This document shows positions 41,321 to 49,675 of a stretch of DNA of 64,000 nt, piece by piece. How positions within the stretch are numbered: the stretch's first letter is position 1; each line of letters starts with the position of its first letter. The position numbers were made by a program, and so were the translations under genes. The stretch lies in NCBI RefSeq assembly GCF_039534125.1, contig NZ_BAAAUV010000001.1, positions 372,001 through 436,000 on the forward strand, given 5' to 3'. Under the pieces are notes generated by a model. That model saw nothing but the letters and a program-made list of their open reading frames with translations. It ran no database searches and was not told where the DNA came from. Origin of the DNA: Actinocorallia longicatena (GTDB lineage Bacteria; Actinomycetota; Actinomycetes; Streptosporangiales; Streptosporangiaceae).

Positions 41321-42562
41321 ATGTCCAGCACGTTCTTCGTTCCGGCCCCCGCGGGCCGGGCCCCCGACGCCGAGGGTTATTTCGGCGCGTTCGGCGGCAC
41401 GTTCGTCCCCGAGGCGCTCGTCGCCGCGGTGGCGGAGGTCGCCGCCGAGTACGAGCGGGCCAAGGCCGATCCGCGGTTCGCCGCCGAGCTCGGGGCACTG
41501 CTCGCCGACTACACAGGCCGGCCGAGCGCCCTGACCGAGGTCCCCCGGTTCGCCGGGCACGCCGGCGGCGTCCGGATGTTCCTCAAGCGCGAGGACCTGA
41601 ACCACACCGGCTCCCACAAGATCACGAACGTCCTCGGGCAGGCGCTGCTCGCCCGGCGGATGGGCAAGCGGCGGGTGATCGCCGAGACCGGTGCCGGGTC
41701 GCACGGCGTGGCGACGGCCACCGCGTGCGCCCTGTTCGGCCTCGAGTGCGTCATCTACATGGGCGAGGTCGACATGGAGCGCCAGGCGCTGAACGTCGCC
41801 CGGATGCGGATGCTCGGCACGCGGGTCGTCCCGGTGGCGTCCGGGTCGCGGACCCTGAAGGACGCCATCAACGAGGCGTTCCGGGACTGGGTCGCCCACG
41901 TCGATTCCACGCACTACCTGTTCGGCACGGCGGCGGGCCCGCACCCGTTCCCCGCGATGGTCCGCGACTTCCAGCGCGTCATCGGCGTCGAGGCCCGCGG
42001 CCAGCTCCTGGACAGGACCGGGAGCCTGCCCGACGCGGCGGTCGCCTGCGTCGGCGGCGGATCCAACGCCCTCGGCCTGTTCCACGCCTTCCTGCCCGAC
42101 ACCGGTGTGCGCCTGGTCGGCTGCGAGGCCGCCGGGCACGGCGTCGCCTCCGGCGAGCACGCGGCGACGCTGTCGGCGGGCGAGCCCGGCATCCTGCACG
42201 GCTCGCGCTCCTACGTCCTCCAGGACGAGGAGGGCCAGATCCTCGAGGCGCACTCCATCTCCGCTGGCCTGGACTATCCGGGCGTCGGCCCCGAGCACGC
42301 GCATCTCAAGGAGCTCGGGCGCGCCGAGTACCTGCCGATCACCGACGACGAGGCGATGGAGGCGTTCCGGCTCCTGTCGCGCACCGAGGGGATCATCCCG
42401 GCGATCGAGAGCGCCCACGCGCTCGCCGGGGCCCTCGTGATCGGCAGGGAGCTCGGCCCCGGCGGCCTGCTCCTGGTCAACCTGTCCGGCCGCGGCGACA
42501 AGGACATGGACACCGCCGCCCGCCACTTCGGCCTCTACGGCACCGAGGGAGAGTTCCTGTGA
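41321..42562 (+). CDS. trpB: Tryptophan synthase beta subunit
   Basis: A 413-residue PLP enzyme that joins indole and serine to give tryptophan. The PLP lysine is Lys100 in HTGSHKITN, with ETGAGSHG at 122-129 and the phosphate loop GGGSNA. FGGTFVPE near the N-terminus and HAHLKELGRAEY near the C-terminus are typical TrpB1 motifs, so this is the canonical alpha-dependent type. GGAGGAG lies eight bases before ATG 41321. The stop overlaps trpA (GTGA). No other trp gene is nearby, which is unusual because actinomycete trpBA normally follow trpC. Confidence 0.95.
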   Translation: MSSTFFVPAPAGRAPDAEGYFGAFGGTFVPEALVAAVAEVAAEYERAKADPRFAAELGALLADYTGRPSALTEVPRFAGHAGGVRMFLKREDLNHTGSHKITNVLGQALLARRMGKRRVIAETGAGSHGVATATACALFGLECVIYMGEVDMERQALNVARMRMLGTRVVPVASGSRTLKDAINEAFRDWVAHVDSTHYLFGTAAGPHPFPAMVRDFQRVIGVEARGQLLDRTGSLPDAAVACVGGGSNALGLFHAFLPDTGVRLVGCEAAGHGVASGEHAATLSAGEPGILHGSRSYVLQDEEGQILEAHSISAGLDYPGVGPEHAHLKELGRAEYLPITDDEAMEAFRLLSRTEGIIPAIESAHALAGALVIGRELGPGGLLLVNLSGRGDKDMDTAARHFGLYGTEGEFL

Positions 42563-43377
42563 ACGGCAACCTGCGGCTTCTGGCCGACACCTTCGCCGCG
42601 ACCAGGGCCGAGGGCCGCGCCGCGCTCGTCGCCTACCTCCCGGCCGGCTACCCGACCGTCGACGGCGGCATCACCGCGATCACGACGGTCCTGGACTCCG
42701 GCGCCGACGTCTTCGAGATCGGGCTGCCGCACAGCGACCCGGTCCTGGACGGCCCCGTCATCCAGACGGCCGACGACATCGCGCTGCGCGGCGGTCTCAG
42801 GATCGCCGACGTCATGCGGACCGTCCGGGAGACCTTCGCCGCCACGGGCAAGCCCGTCCTGGTCATGTCGTACTGGAATCCGATCGTCCGCTACGGCGTC
42901 GAGCGGTTCACCACCGAGCTCGCCGAGGCGGGCGGGGCGGGCTGCGTCCTGTCCGACCTGCCCGTCCAGGAGTCGGCGGAATGGTGCGAGCACGCCGCGC
43001 GACGGGATCTGGCGACGGTCTTCGTCGTCGCGCCGAGCACCGGGGACGACAGGCTGAGGCGCATCACGGCCGCCGGATCCGGTTTCGTCTACGCCGCCTC
43101 GACCATGGGCGTCACCGGCGTCGGCGACATCGGCGCCTCGGCGGCCGATCTCGTGCGCAGGACCAGGGCGGTGACCGATCTGCCGGTCTGCGTCGGCATC
43201 GGGGTCTCCACGCCCGGCCAGGCCGCCGAGGTCGCGGGCTTCGCCGACGGTGTCGCCGTCGGCACCGCCTTCGTCCAGGCCCTGCTCGACTCCCCCGGCG
43301 AGGAGGCGGGACTGGCATCGCTGCGCTCCCTCACGAACGCCCTGGCCGGGGGCGTCCGCGTGGCGGCACGGACCTGA
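42559..43377 (+). CDS. trpA: Tryptophan synthase alpha subunit
   Basis: A 272-residue TIM-barrel enzyme that cleaves indole-3-glycerol phosphate and channels indole to TrpB. The catalytic glutamate (Glu53) and aspartate (about 64) lie in FEIGLPHSDPVLDG, and STMGVTG and GIGVSTPGQA form the phosphate-binding loops. The usual TAGDP motif reads LPAGYPTVDGG here, as in many actinobacterial copies. GTG 42559 overlaps the trpB stop. A perfect terminator hairpin follows at 43386. Confidence 0.94.
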   Translation: MNGNLRLLADTFAATRAEGRAALVAYLPAGYPTVDGGITAITTVLDSGADVFEIGLPHSDPVLDGPVIQTADDIALRGGLRIADVMRTVRETFAATGKPVLVMSYWNPIVRYGVERFTTELAEAGGAGCVLSDLPVQESAEWCEHAARRDLATVFVVAPSTGDDRLRRITAAGSGFVYAASTMGVTGVGDIGASAADLVRRTRAVTDLPVCVGIGVSTPGQAAEVAGFADGVAVGTAFVQALLDSPGEEAGLASLRSLTNALAGGVRVAART

Positions 43378-43385
43378 CCGGGTGA

Positions 43386-43411
43386 CCGGCTCCCGGGTTC
43401 ACGGGAGCCGG
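43386..43411. terminator. Bidirectional terminator between trpA and the NLP gene
   Basis: CCGGCTCCC (43386-43394) and GGGAGCCGG (43403-43411) form a perfect 9-bp stem with an 8-base loop between convergent stops. Confidence 0.7.
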
Positions 43412-43423
43412 CCGTCCGGCGGT

Positions 43424-44266
43424 TCAGTGGGAGCAGGCCTCGCGGGCCATCTTGGCGGGGTTGGAGTCGGCGCTCCCCCAGGCGGCGGCGTTGGCGTCGA
43501 ACGCCTGGTAGAGGGCGCCGTCCCGGACGACCTCGACGAGGCCGCCCGGCTGGTCGGCCCAGACCCGGTAGTCGGCCTGGCGGTACTCGTTGTTCGTGTA
43601 CGCCGACAGGACGTCCTTCAGCCCGCCCTGGTTGTTGAACATCGAGTGGCTGCCGAAGCCGACGAAGACGCGCGGGTGCTCGCGGCCGAGTCCCGCGCTC
43701 GCGCGGACGGCGTCCCAGCTCTCGGCCGAGCCCCACGCCACGACCCGGTGGCCGCCGTGCGCGCTGAGGAGCAGCCGGTCCCGTACCCAGGTGGTGCCCG
43801 AGCGCCTCCAGACGACGTCGACGTGCTCGAAGTCGTGCCGGTGGCCGGACGGCCTGAAGCCGCTGGTCGCCTGGTAGATCGTGAACGTCACCCGGTACTC
43901 GTCGGAGGAGCACCGCTGGGCGGTGTAGTAGGTCGGGAACGCCGAGCCGTGCGGGGCGCATCCGCCGTCGCTGTTGGGCCAGTTCTGCACGGCGCCGCCG
44001 TCGGCGGGGGCGCCGGCGGAATCGAAGGCGGCCTCGGGCCAGCAGGGGTCGTTGCCGTTGGCGCGCGGGAAGTTCCACTGCGGCACCGACCTGGCCGCGA
44101 AGTCGCCGGGAGCGGAGGGATCGGGCAGCGGGACGTTCGCCGCCGCGGGGGCCGTGACCAGCAGTCCGGCCAGCGGCAGGGTCACCAGCGCGCACAGCCG
44201 GGCGGATCGGGGTGAGAGGGACAACGGGCTTCTCCTCATGCTCATGATCCACAAGGCTCGGCGCAC
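43424..44266 (-). CDS. Secreted NLP/NPP1 (necrosis-inducing) family protein
   Basis: A 280-residue secreted protein with a long signal region (hydrophobic core ALVTLPLAGLLVTAPAAA, residues 26-43). The NPP1 hallmark GHRHDWE appears as GHRHDFEHVDVVW, preserving the metal-binding His and Asp/Glu; the aromatic change W to F is conservative. The paired cysteines CWPEA and GGCAPHGSAFPTYY match the family. Relatives in plant pathogens are cytolysins that bind sphingolipids; actinomycetes also carry them with unknown roles. GTG 44266 is chosen because GAGGGG lies eight bases upstream; ATGs at 44245 and 44239 are alternatives. Confidence 0.82.
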   Translation of the reverse strand: MRRALWIMSMRRSPLSLSPRSARLCALVTLPLAGLLVTAPAAANVPLPDPSAPGDFAARSVPQWNFPRANGNDPCWPEAAFDSAGAPADGGAVQNWPNSDGGCAPHGSAFPTYYTAQRCSSDEYRVTFTIYQATSGFRPSGHRHDFEHVDVVWRRSGTTWVRDRLLLSAHGGHRVVAWGSAESWDAVRASAGLGREHPRVFVGFGSHSMFNNQGGLKDVLSAYTNNEYRQADYRVWADQPGGLVEVVRDGALYQAFDANAAAWGSADSNPAKMAREACSH

Positions 44267-44317
44267 ATCGTAAACCCCTCAAGCCGGGACGGAAAGGGAC
44301 GATCGACGGCATTCGGC

Positions 44318-44345
44318 CCGGCCCGGGTACGAGGACCCGGGCCGG
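44318..44345 (-). terminator. Terminator after the GH2 gene
   Basis: CCGGCCCGGG (44318-44327) and CCCGGGCCGG (44336-44345) form a perfect 10-bp stem with an 8-base loop just downstream of the GH2 stop. Confidence 0.65.
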
Positions 44346-44358
44346 ACGGTCATGAGGG

Positions 44359-47130
44359 TCAGGGCGTCCAGGGCGCGGCCAGGCGCCAGGTGGTGTCCTC
44401 GGAGTAGTGCGCGGTGGTGTCGCGCGGTTCCGTCCCGCCCGAGGCGGCGATCCAGACCTCGGAGTCGTAGTGGCGGAGCGAGGAGGAGGGCAGGTTGAGG
44501 GAGGTCAGCGTCACGTCGCCCGAGCCGTAGCGGCCGGGCTGGGCGCAGAAGGTGGCGTCCTGGTCGAACAGGATGCCGCCGTCGCGTGCGTCCTTGCGGA
44601 TGCGGAAGGCGGAGTGGCGCAGGTAGTGGCCGGGGAAGTTGCGGGACTCGAAGGAGTAGCAGCTCGGCTCGGCCAGGCCGGGCCGGATGACGAAGGTCGC
44701 GTCGGCCTTGAGCACGGCGTCGCTGCCGGAGGTCACGACGTCGGTGCGGCCGAGGCTCGCCTGGTGCCGCAGGTAGCGGTCGGTGAAGCCGGGCGTGACG
44801 ACCTGGAACGAGCGGGCCTGCCCGGTCGGCAGGTCGGCCGAGCTGCGCCACCAGGGGGTGGAGAGATTCCAGGTGGCGTCCGCGGCGAAGCCGGCCGGGT
44901 TGTCCCAGGCGTTCGCGCCGCTGCTGTTGGAGATGAAGACCTCGGAGTTGATGTGCCGCAGGTAGCGGCCCGGCAGGTTCGAGGACTCCAGCGAGGTGCC
45001 GCCGGCGGCGAGTCCGGTCCGCGCGCAGAACGTGGCGTCGGCCGCGAACAGCGCGCTGCCGTCGTTCGCGTCCCTGCGGACCCGGTAGCCGGAGTGCCGC
45101 AGGTACTGGCCGGGGGTGCCGCGCGACTCGAACGACACGCACGAGGCGTTCGCCAGGCCCGGCCTGACCACGAAGGTGGCGTTCTTCTTGTCGGCCTCCC
45201 CGCTCGCGGCCGTGACGACGGACGTCACCGCGGGCGCTGCGGGCACGCTGAGGGACCGGTCGGTGTAGCCGCTCGTGGTGACCTTCAGCGAGATGGGTGA
45301 GCCGACCGGCAGATAGGTCCCCTGTCCCGCGGCCTTCACGCTGTTGTTGACGGCGAGGACCTGCGCGAAGTCCATCTTCCGCACCTGCCGGTCATAGGTG
45401 AAGAAGCCGTTGACCTCGTTCTCCACGTCGGTCGGTTCGGTGTAGACCGACGCCGACAGCCCGCGGGTGGCGACGAGCTCGCGCAGCTGCCCCGTGATGT
45501 CGACGTAGCTCCGGGTCAGCGAGGCGGCGTCGGGCAGCATCACGTAGCTGGCGCCCTTGCCGGGTGCGTACTCGTGCCCGGGGACGCTCATGCCCAGGCC
45601 GCCGTACTCGCCGAGGACCGCGATCCGTGACGCCGTCGGCTGGTGGGGCATGCCCGGACCGACATAGATGTGGTCGTCGATGGTGTCCCCGTTGCCGCCG
45701 TCGAATCCGCAGCAGTTGGAGCCGGAGTTGTTGGTGACGAGCCTGCTGGGGTCCCAGCCCTTGACGAGGTCGGCGATCCGGGCGGGATCGTACTCGCCCC
45801 AGCCCTCGTTGAACGGAACCCACAGGACGATCGAGGTGATGCCCTTGAGGTGGTCGATCATCCGGTGGAGCTCGTCCTCGAAGGCCGCCTTCGCGGCCGG
45901 GGTGCCGGGCACGCGGGCCGGGGAGGGCATGTCCTGCCAGACCATCAGGCCCAGTCTGTCCGCCCAGTAGTACCAGCGGGCCGGTTCGACCTTGATGTGC
46001 TTGCGGACCATGTTGAAGCCGAGGGCCTTCTGCTCCTGGAGGTCGAACTTGAGGGCGGCGTCGGTCGGCGCGGTGTAGACGCCGTCCGGCCAGTAGCCCT
46101 GGTCGAGGGTGCCGAGCTGGTAGACGAACCTGCCGTTGAGGACCGGCCGCAGGACGCCGCCGACGACGGCCTTGCCGATGGAGCGCATGCCGAAGTAACC
46201 GCCGACGACGTCACCGCCGCCGGTGCCCGTCAGGGTGACGCGCAGGTCGTACAGGAACGGGTCGTCGGGCGTCCAGAGGTGCGCGTTCGGCACCGGGACC
46301 CGCAGATGGGCTCCCTGGGCACCGGTCGCGGTGCCGACGACCTGCCCGCCGGACAGGACCTCGGCGCGCACGCCCTGGGCCGTCCCGGTCACCTGGGAAA
46401 GGACGTCGACGACGCCCGCGCCGAGGTCGGGGACGGTGTCGAGGCGGGTGATCCGGGCCGCGTTGACCGGCTCCAGCCAGACGGTCTGCCAGATGCCGCT
46501 GGACGCGGTGTAGAAGATGCCGCTGGGATCGAGGCGCTGCTTGCCCACCGCGACGTCGGCGGCGTCCACGGGTGAGTGGACCCCGACGATGACCTCGTTG
46601 GAACCGGCGCGCAGCGCGCTCGTCACGTCGAAGGAGAACGGGTCGAACCCTCCGGTGTGAGAGCCGACGGACGTCCCGTTGATCCACACCTGGGAGCGCT
46701 GGGTGACGGCGCCGAAGTTGAGCTGGACGTTCCGGCCGCTCCAGCCCGCCGGGACGGTGAACGTGCGCCGGTACCACATGGAGTTCTCGTGGCGTTTGAT
46801 CCCCGACAGCGCCGATTCGATCGGGTAGGGCACCAGGACGGTCTCGGCGAGGTTCTGGCCGGTCGGCGGGGTGGTGAGGCTCGAGGCCCCGGCGAAATGC
46901 CACTGGCCGTTGAGGCTCTGCCAGTCGGGCCGGGTGAGCTGGGGGCGGGGGTAGTCGGGCAGCGGGTCGGTGAGGGACACCTGGCCGGTCCACGGCGTGA
47001 CCATCGGCGGCGTCTTCGGCTCGTAGGCGGCCTGCGCGGCGCCGGGCGACGCCACGAGCGCGGTCGCGAGCAGCGACAGCGTCGTCAGGAGGGAAAGGAG
47101 CACTCTGCCTGCACGGTGCGTTCTTCGCAT
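44359..47130 (-). CDS. Secreted GH2-family glycosidase with two AbfB (CBM42-like) domains
   Basis: A 923-residue secreted enzyme. The signal peptide ends near AAQA (residue 34). A GH2 sugar-binding/jelly-roll domain (WQSLNGQWHFAG, MWYRRTFTVP), an immunoglobulin-like domain and a TIM barrel follow. The acid/base is the Glu of FNEGWGEYD (about 440) and a likely nucleophile lies in AVLGEYGGLG (about 505). Two C-terminal AbfB repeats (about 635-775 and 785-920) carry SFESRGTPGQYLRHSGYR and SFESRNFPGHYLRHSAFR; AbfB domains bind arabinofuranose side chains. The likely substrate is an arabinofuranose- or galactofuranose-bearing polysaccharide. It lies downstream of the furanose transporter genes on the same strand. 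Confidence 0.87.
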   Translation of the reverse strand: MRRTHRAGRVLLSLLTTLSLLATALVASPGAAQAAYEPKTPPMVTPWTGQVSLTDPLPDYPRPQLTRPDWQSLNGQWHFAGASSLTTPPTGQNLAETVLVPYPIESALSGIKRHENSMWYRRTFTVPAGWSGRNVQLNFGAVTQRSQVWINGTSVGSHTGGFDPFSFDVTSALRAGSNEVIVGVHSPVDAADVAVGKQRLDPSGIFYTASSGIWQTVWLEPVNAARITRLDTVPDLGAGVVDVLSQVTGTAQGVRAEVLSGGQVVGTATGAQGAHLRVPVPNAHLWTPDDPFLYDLRVTLTGTGGGDVVGGYFGMRSIGKAVVGGVLRPVLNGRFVYQLGTLDQGYWPDGVYTAPTDAALKFDLQEQKALGFNMVRKHIKVEPARWYYWADRLGLMVWQDMPSPARVPGTPAAKAAFEDELHRMIDHLKGITSIVLWVPFNEGWGEYDPARIADLVKGWDPSRLVTNNSGSNCCGFDGGNGDTIDDHIYVGPGMPHQPTASRIAVLGEYGGLGMSVPGHEYAPGKGASYVMLPDAASLTRSYVDITGQLRELVATRGLSASVYTEPTDVENEVNGFFTYDRQVRKMDFAQVLAVNNSVKAAGQGTYLPVGSPISLKVTTSGYTDRSLSVPAAPAVTSVVTAASGEADKKNATFVVRPGLANASCVSFESRGTPGQYLRHSGYRVRRDANDGSALFAADATFCARTGLAAGGTSLESSNLPGRYLRHINSEVFISNSSGANAWDNPAGFAADATWNLSTPWWRSSADLPTGQARSFQVVTPGFTDRYLRHQASLGRTDVVTSGSDAVLKADATFVIRPGLAEPSCYSFESRNFPGHYLRHSAFRIRKDARDGGILFDQDATFCAQPGRYGSGDVTLTSLNLPSSSLRHYDSEVWIAASGGTEPRDTTAHYSEDTTWRLAAPWTP

Positions 47131-47255
47131 CGTCTCTCGTTCTCTTTCGGGGGGTGGTCGAGCACGAGTCGTAGGGGTGCCGCCTGGGCGGGGTGACGCG
47201 GCGGTGCCCGTTCTGCCGGGCCTTGCGGGGGGAGCCCTCCTCTCGGGACGGTGGT

Positions 47256-47681
47256 TCAGGACGCGGCGGTGACCGCGCCGATGGTCAGCAGGATGTTGGC
47301 GTAGTGCCGGTCGTCACCGGTGGCGATCGTGGCGGCCAGGGTCCGGTCGAGGCAGGCGGCGTAGAAGTCGGCGCGTGGCACGGCGCTCAGCGGGACGTCC
47401 GGGCCGAGCAGCCCGGCGAACGCGGGCTGGAGCGCGGAGTCCGAGCCGTCGTCGGGGCGCATCATCAGGGCGGACTCGACGGGGACGGCGTCCAGGATCG
47501 TCGCCAGGACCTCGTCGGCGGCGATCAGTCCCGGCCGCAGGTTCAGGTGGATGAGCGGTGCGGCCGGGTTGGCGTTGGTGCTGTGGGCGAAGTTGCTGTC
47601 GGCGATGAGGATCCGGCCGCCGTGCCCGGAGGCGGCGAGCACGGCGAGCAGCGGTGGATGGATCAGCGGGTAGCGCAGCAT
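47256..47681 (-). CDS. RbsD/FucU-family sugar mutarotase (pyranase)
   Basis: A 141-residue member of the RbsD/FucU family, which interconvert anomers or furanose and pyranose forms of sugars. Visible motifs are the N-terminal HPPLLAVLAASGHGGRILIADSNF (catalytic His in SGHG, residues 18-21) and the C-terminal RHYANILLTIGAV. The length suits FucU more than RbsD. It follows the permease gene by 15 bases and ends the transporter operon, so it probably converts the imported furanose. Confidence 0.86.
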   Translation of the reverse strand: MLRYPLIHPPLLAVLAASGHGGRILIADSNFAHSTNANPAAPLIHLNLRPGLIAADEVLATILDAVPVESALMMRPDDGSDSALQPAFAGLLGPDVPLSAVPRADFYAACLDRTLAATIATGDDRHYANILLTIGAVTAAS

Positions 47682-47696
47682 GGACGGATCCCCCGG

Positions 47697-48710
47697 TCAG
47701 GTTCGCGCACGGGACAGGTACCGCTGGACGACCACCACGACCAGCAGGAACGCCCCGCTGACCACCGACTGGTAGTTGCTGTCCAGGGTGCCGATCTGGT
47801 TGATGACGTTCTGGATGACCCGCAGCAGCAGCACCCCGAACAGGGTCCCGGTCACCGTTCCGGCGCCGCCGGTCAGGAGCGTCCCGCCGATGACGACCAC
47901 GGCGATCGCGTCCAGTTCCAGTCCCACGCCGATGACCGTCACGCCCGATTCCAGGTAGGCGGCGGTCATCGCGCCCGCGAGCCCGGCCAGCAGCCCGCTC
48001 AGCGTATAGACGATCATCTTGGTGCGGGCGACGGGCAGCCCCATCAGCAGCGCCGACTGCTCGGCTCCGCCGGTGGCGAAGAGCGTCTGGCCGAATCCGG
48101 TGCGCCGCAGCAGGACCCCGCCCGCGGCGAACAGCAGCAGCGCGATGTAGACGGGGTAGCCGATGCCGAACAGCTCGCCGCGGCCGATCTCCAGGAACGC
48201 GTCGGACTCGGTGATCCGGTAGGTGGTGGCTCCCTCGTCGGTGATGGCCAGCAGCAGCCCGCGGGCGAACAGCAGTGTGGCGAGGGTGACGATGAACGCG
48301 GGCATTCCGGTGCGGGCCACGAGGAATCCGTTGAGCAGGCCGATCAGCCCGCACACCGCGAGCGGCAGCAGCAGCGCGCCGAAGAAGCCCCACTGGGAGC
48401 CGTAGGCGGCCAGCACCCCGCCGAGCGCGTACACCGAGCCGACCGACAGGTCGATGCCCCCGGTGATGATCACGAAGGTCATGCCGAGCGCGATGACCGC
48501 GAGGAACGAGCCGTCCAGGGCGAGGTTGCCGAGGTTGCCGGTGGTGCCGAAGTTCGGGAACGCGATCCAGGCGACGATCATGACCAGGACGAAGACGACG
48601 GCGGTGCCCTGCCGCTGGAGGGTGCGCGCGGCGAGGCGTCCGCGGACCCGCTGGGCGGACGTGCCGCTCGCGGGCGCGGACGTGACGGGCACGGGGGTGG
48701 GGGCGCTCAT
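47697..48710 (-). CDS. Sugar ABC transporter permease, YjfF-like
   Basis: A 337-residue permease of the ribose/galactofuranose (BPD_transp_2) type with eight to ten helices. It has GGIDLSVGSVYALGG, ARTGMPAFIVTLATLLFARG and VVIGGTLLTGGAGTVTGTLFG. The sequence and pairing resemble E. coli YjfF, the second permease of the galactofuranose transporter. Start ATG overlaps the stop of the upstream permease (ATGA). Confidence 0.88.
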   Translation of the reverse strand: MSAPTPVPVTSAPASGTSAQRVRGRLAARTLQRQGTAVVFVLVMIVAWIAFPNFGTTGNLGNLALDGSFLAVIALGMTFVIITGGIDLSVGSVYALGGVLAAYGSQWGFFGALLLPLAVCGLIGLLNGFLVARTGMPAFIVTLATLLFARGLLLAITDEGATTYRITESDAFLEIGRGELFGIGYPVYIALLLFAAGGVLLRRTGFGQTLFATGGAEQSALLMGLPVARTKMIVYTLSGLLAGLAGAMTAAYLESGVTVIGVGLELDAIAVVVIGGTLLTGGAGTVTGTLFGVLLLRVIQNVINQIGTLDSNYQSVVSGAFLLVVVVVQRYLSRART

Positions 48711-49675
48711 CGGCTGCTCCGTTCACGCGCGGCGTACACGGCGACGACGATGATCGCGGCCTGGATCATCTGGGCCGTGGAGTCCGGCAGGTTGTGCTTG
48801 ATCAGGGTGGCGCGGACGAGCTGCATGAGCAGGGCCCCCGCGACGGTCCCGGCGACACGGACCTTTCCGCCGGTCAGCGGGGTGCCGCCGACGACGACCG
48901 CGGTGATCGCCGACAGTTCCATCAGCGAGCCCAGATCGGCGGGGTCGCTGGCGGCCAGACGGGCCGTGGACAGGATCCCGGCGATCGCCGCGAGCAGCCC
49001 GCTCAGCACGTACACGGTGACCAGGACCCGCCGGACGGGAAGCCCGGACAGCTCGCTCGCCGCCCGGTTGCCGCCGACCGCGACCAGGCGGCGCCCGAAG
49101 GTGGTCCGCCGGACCAGCAGCCCGATCATCACGGCCAGGAGCGCGGCGACCAGGACGCTGACCGGAACTCCGAGGACGTCACCCGAGCCGAGGTTCAGGA
49201 GGCTCTCGTTCTCGATCTGCTTGAGCTGCCCGTCGGCGATGACCAGGGCGAGCCCGCGCCCGGCGACCAGCAGCGCCAGCGTCGCCACGATCGGCTGGAT
49301 CCCGATCCGCGCCACGAGGAGCCCGTTGAACAGCCCCGCGGCCAGCCCGGCGACGAGCGCGAGCAGGAGCGCGGGGAGGAGCCCGTAGCCGAGGTAGAGC
49401 GGGATCAGCGCGGCGGCCAGCGCCATGACGGCCCCGACGGACAGGTCGATGCCCTCGGTTCCGATCACCAGGGCCATGCCGAGGGCCACGATGACGATCG
49501 GCGCCACCTGGATGAGCTGGGTGCGCAGGTTCCCGACGGTCAGGAAGTTCGCGGTGAACAGGGCGTTGAACAGCAGGAGCACCGCGACGGAGGCGTAGAC
49601 GCCGTAGTCCTGCAGCCAGGTTGCCGTCCTGCCGCGGTCGAGGCGCGGCCGGGCGGTGAGGCCGGCGGTCGTCAT
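48707..49675 (-). CDS. Sugar ABC transporter permease, YtfT-like
   Basis: A 322-residue inner-membrane permease of the BPD_transp_2 family with GTEGIDLSVGAVMALAAALIPL, ARIGIQPIVATLALLVAGRG and VVVGGTPLTGGKVRVAGTVAGALL. It forms a heterodimeric channel with the downstream permease. Its start overlaps the ATPase stop by four bases. Confidence 0.88.
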   Translation of the reverse strand: MTTAGLTARPRLDRGRTATWLQDYGVYASVAVLLLFNALFTANFLTVGNLRTQLIQVAPIVIVALGMALVIGTEGIDLSVGAVMALAAALIPLYLGYGLLPALLLALVAGLAAGLFNGLLVARIGIQPIVATLALLVAGRGLALVIADGQLKQIENESLLNLGSGDVLGVPVSVLVAALLAVMIGLLVRRTTFGRRLVAVGGNRAASELSGLPVRRVLVTVYVLSGLLAAIAGILSTARLAASDPADLGSLMELSAITAVVVGGTPLTGGKVRVAGTVAGALLMQLVRATLIKHNLPDSTAQMIQAAIIVVAVYAARERSSR

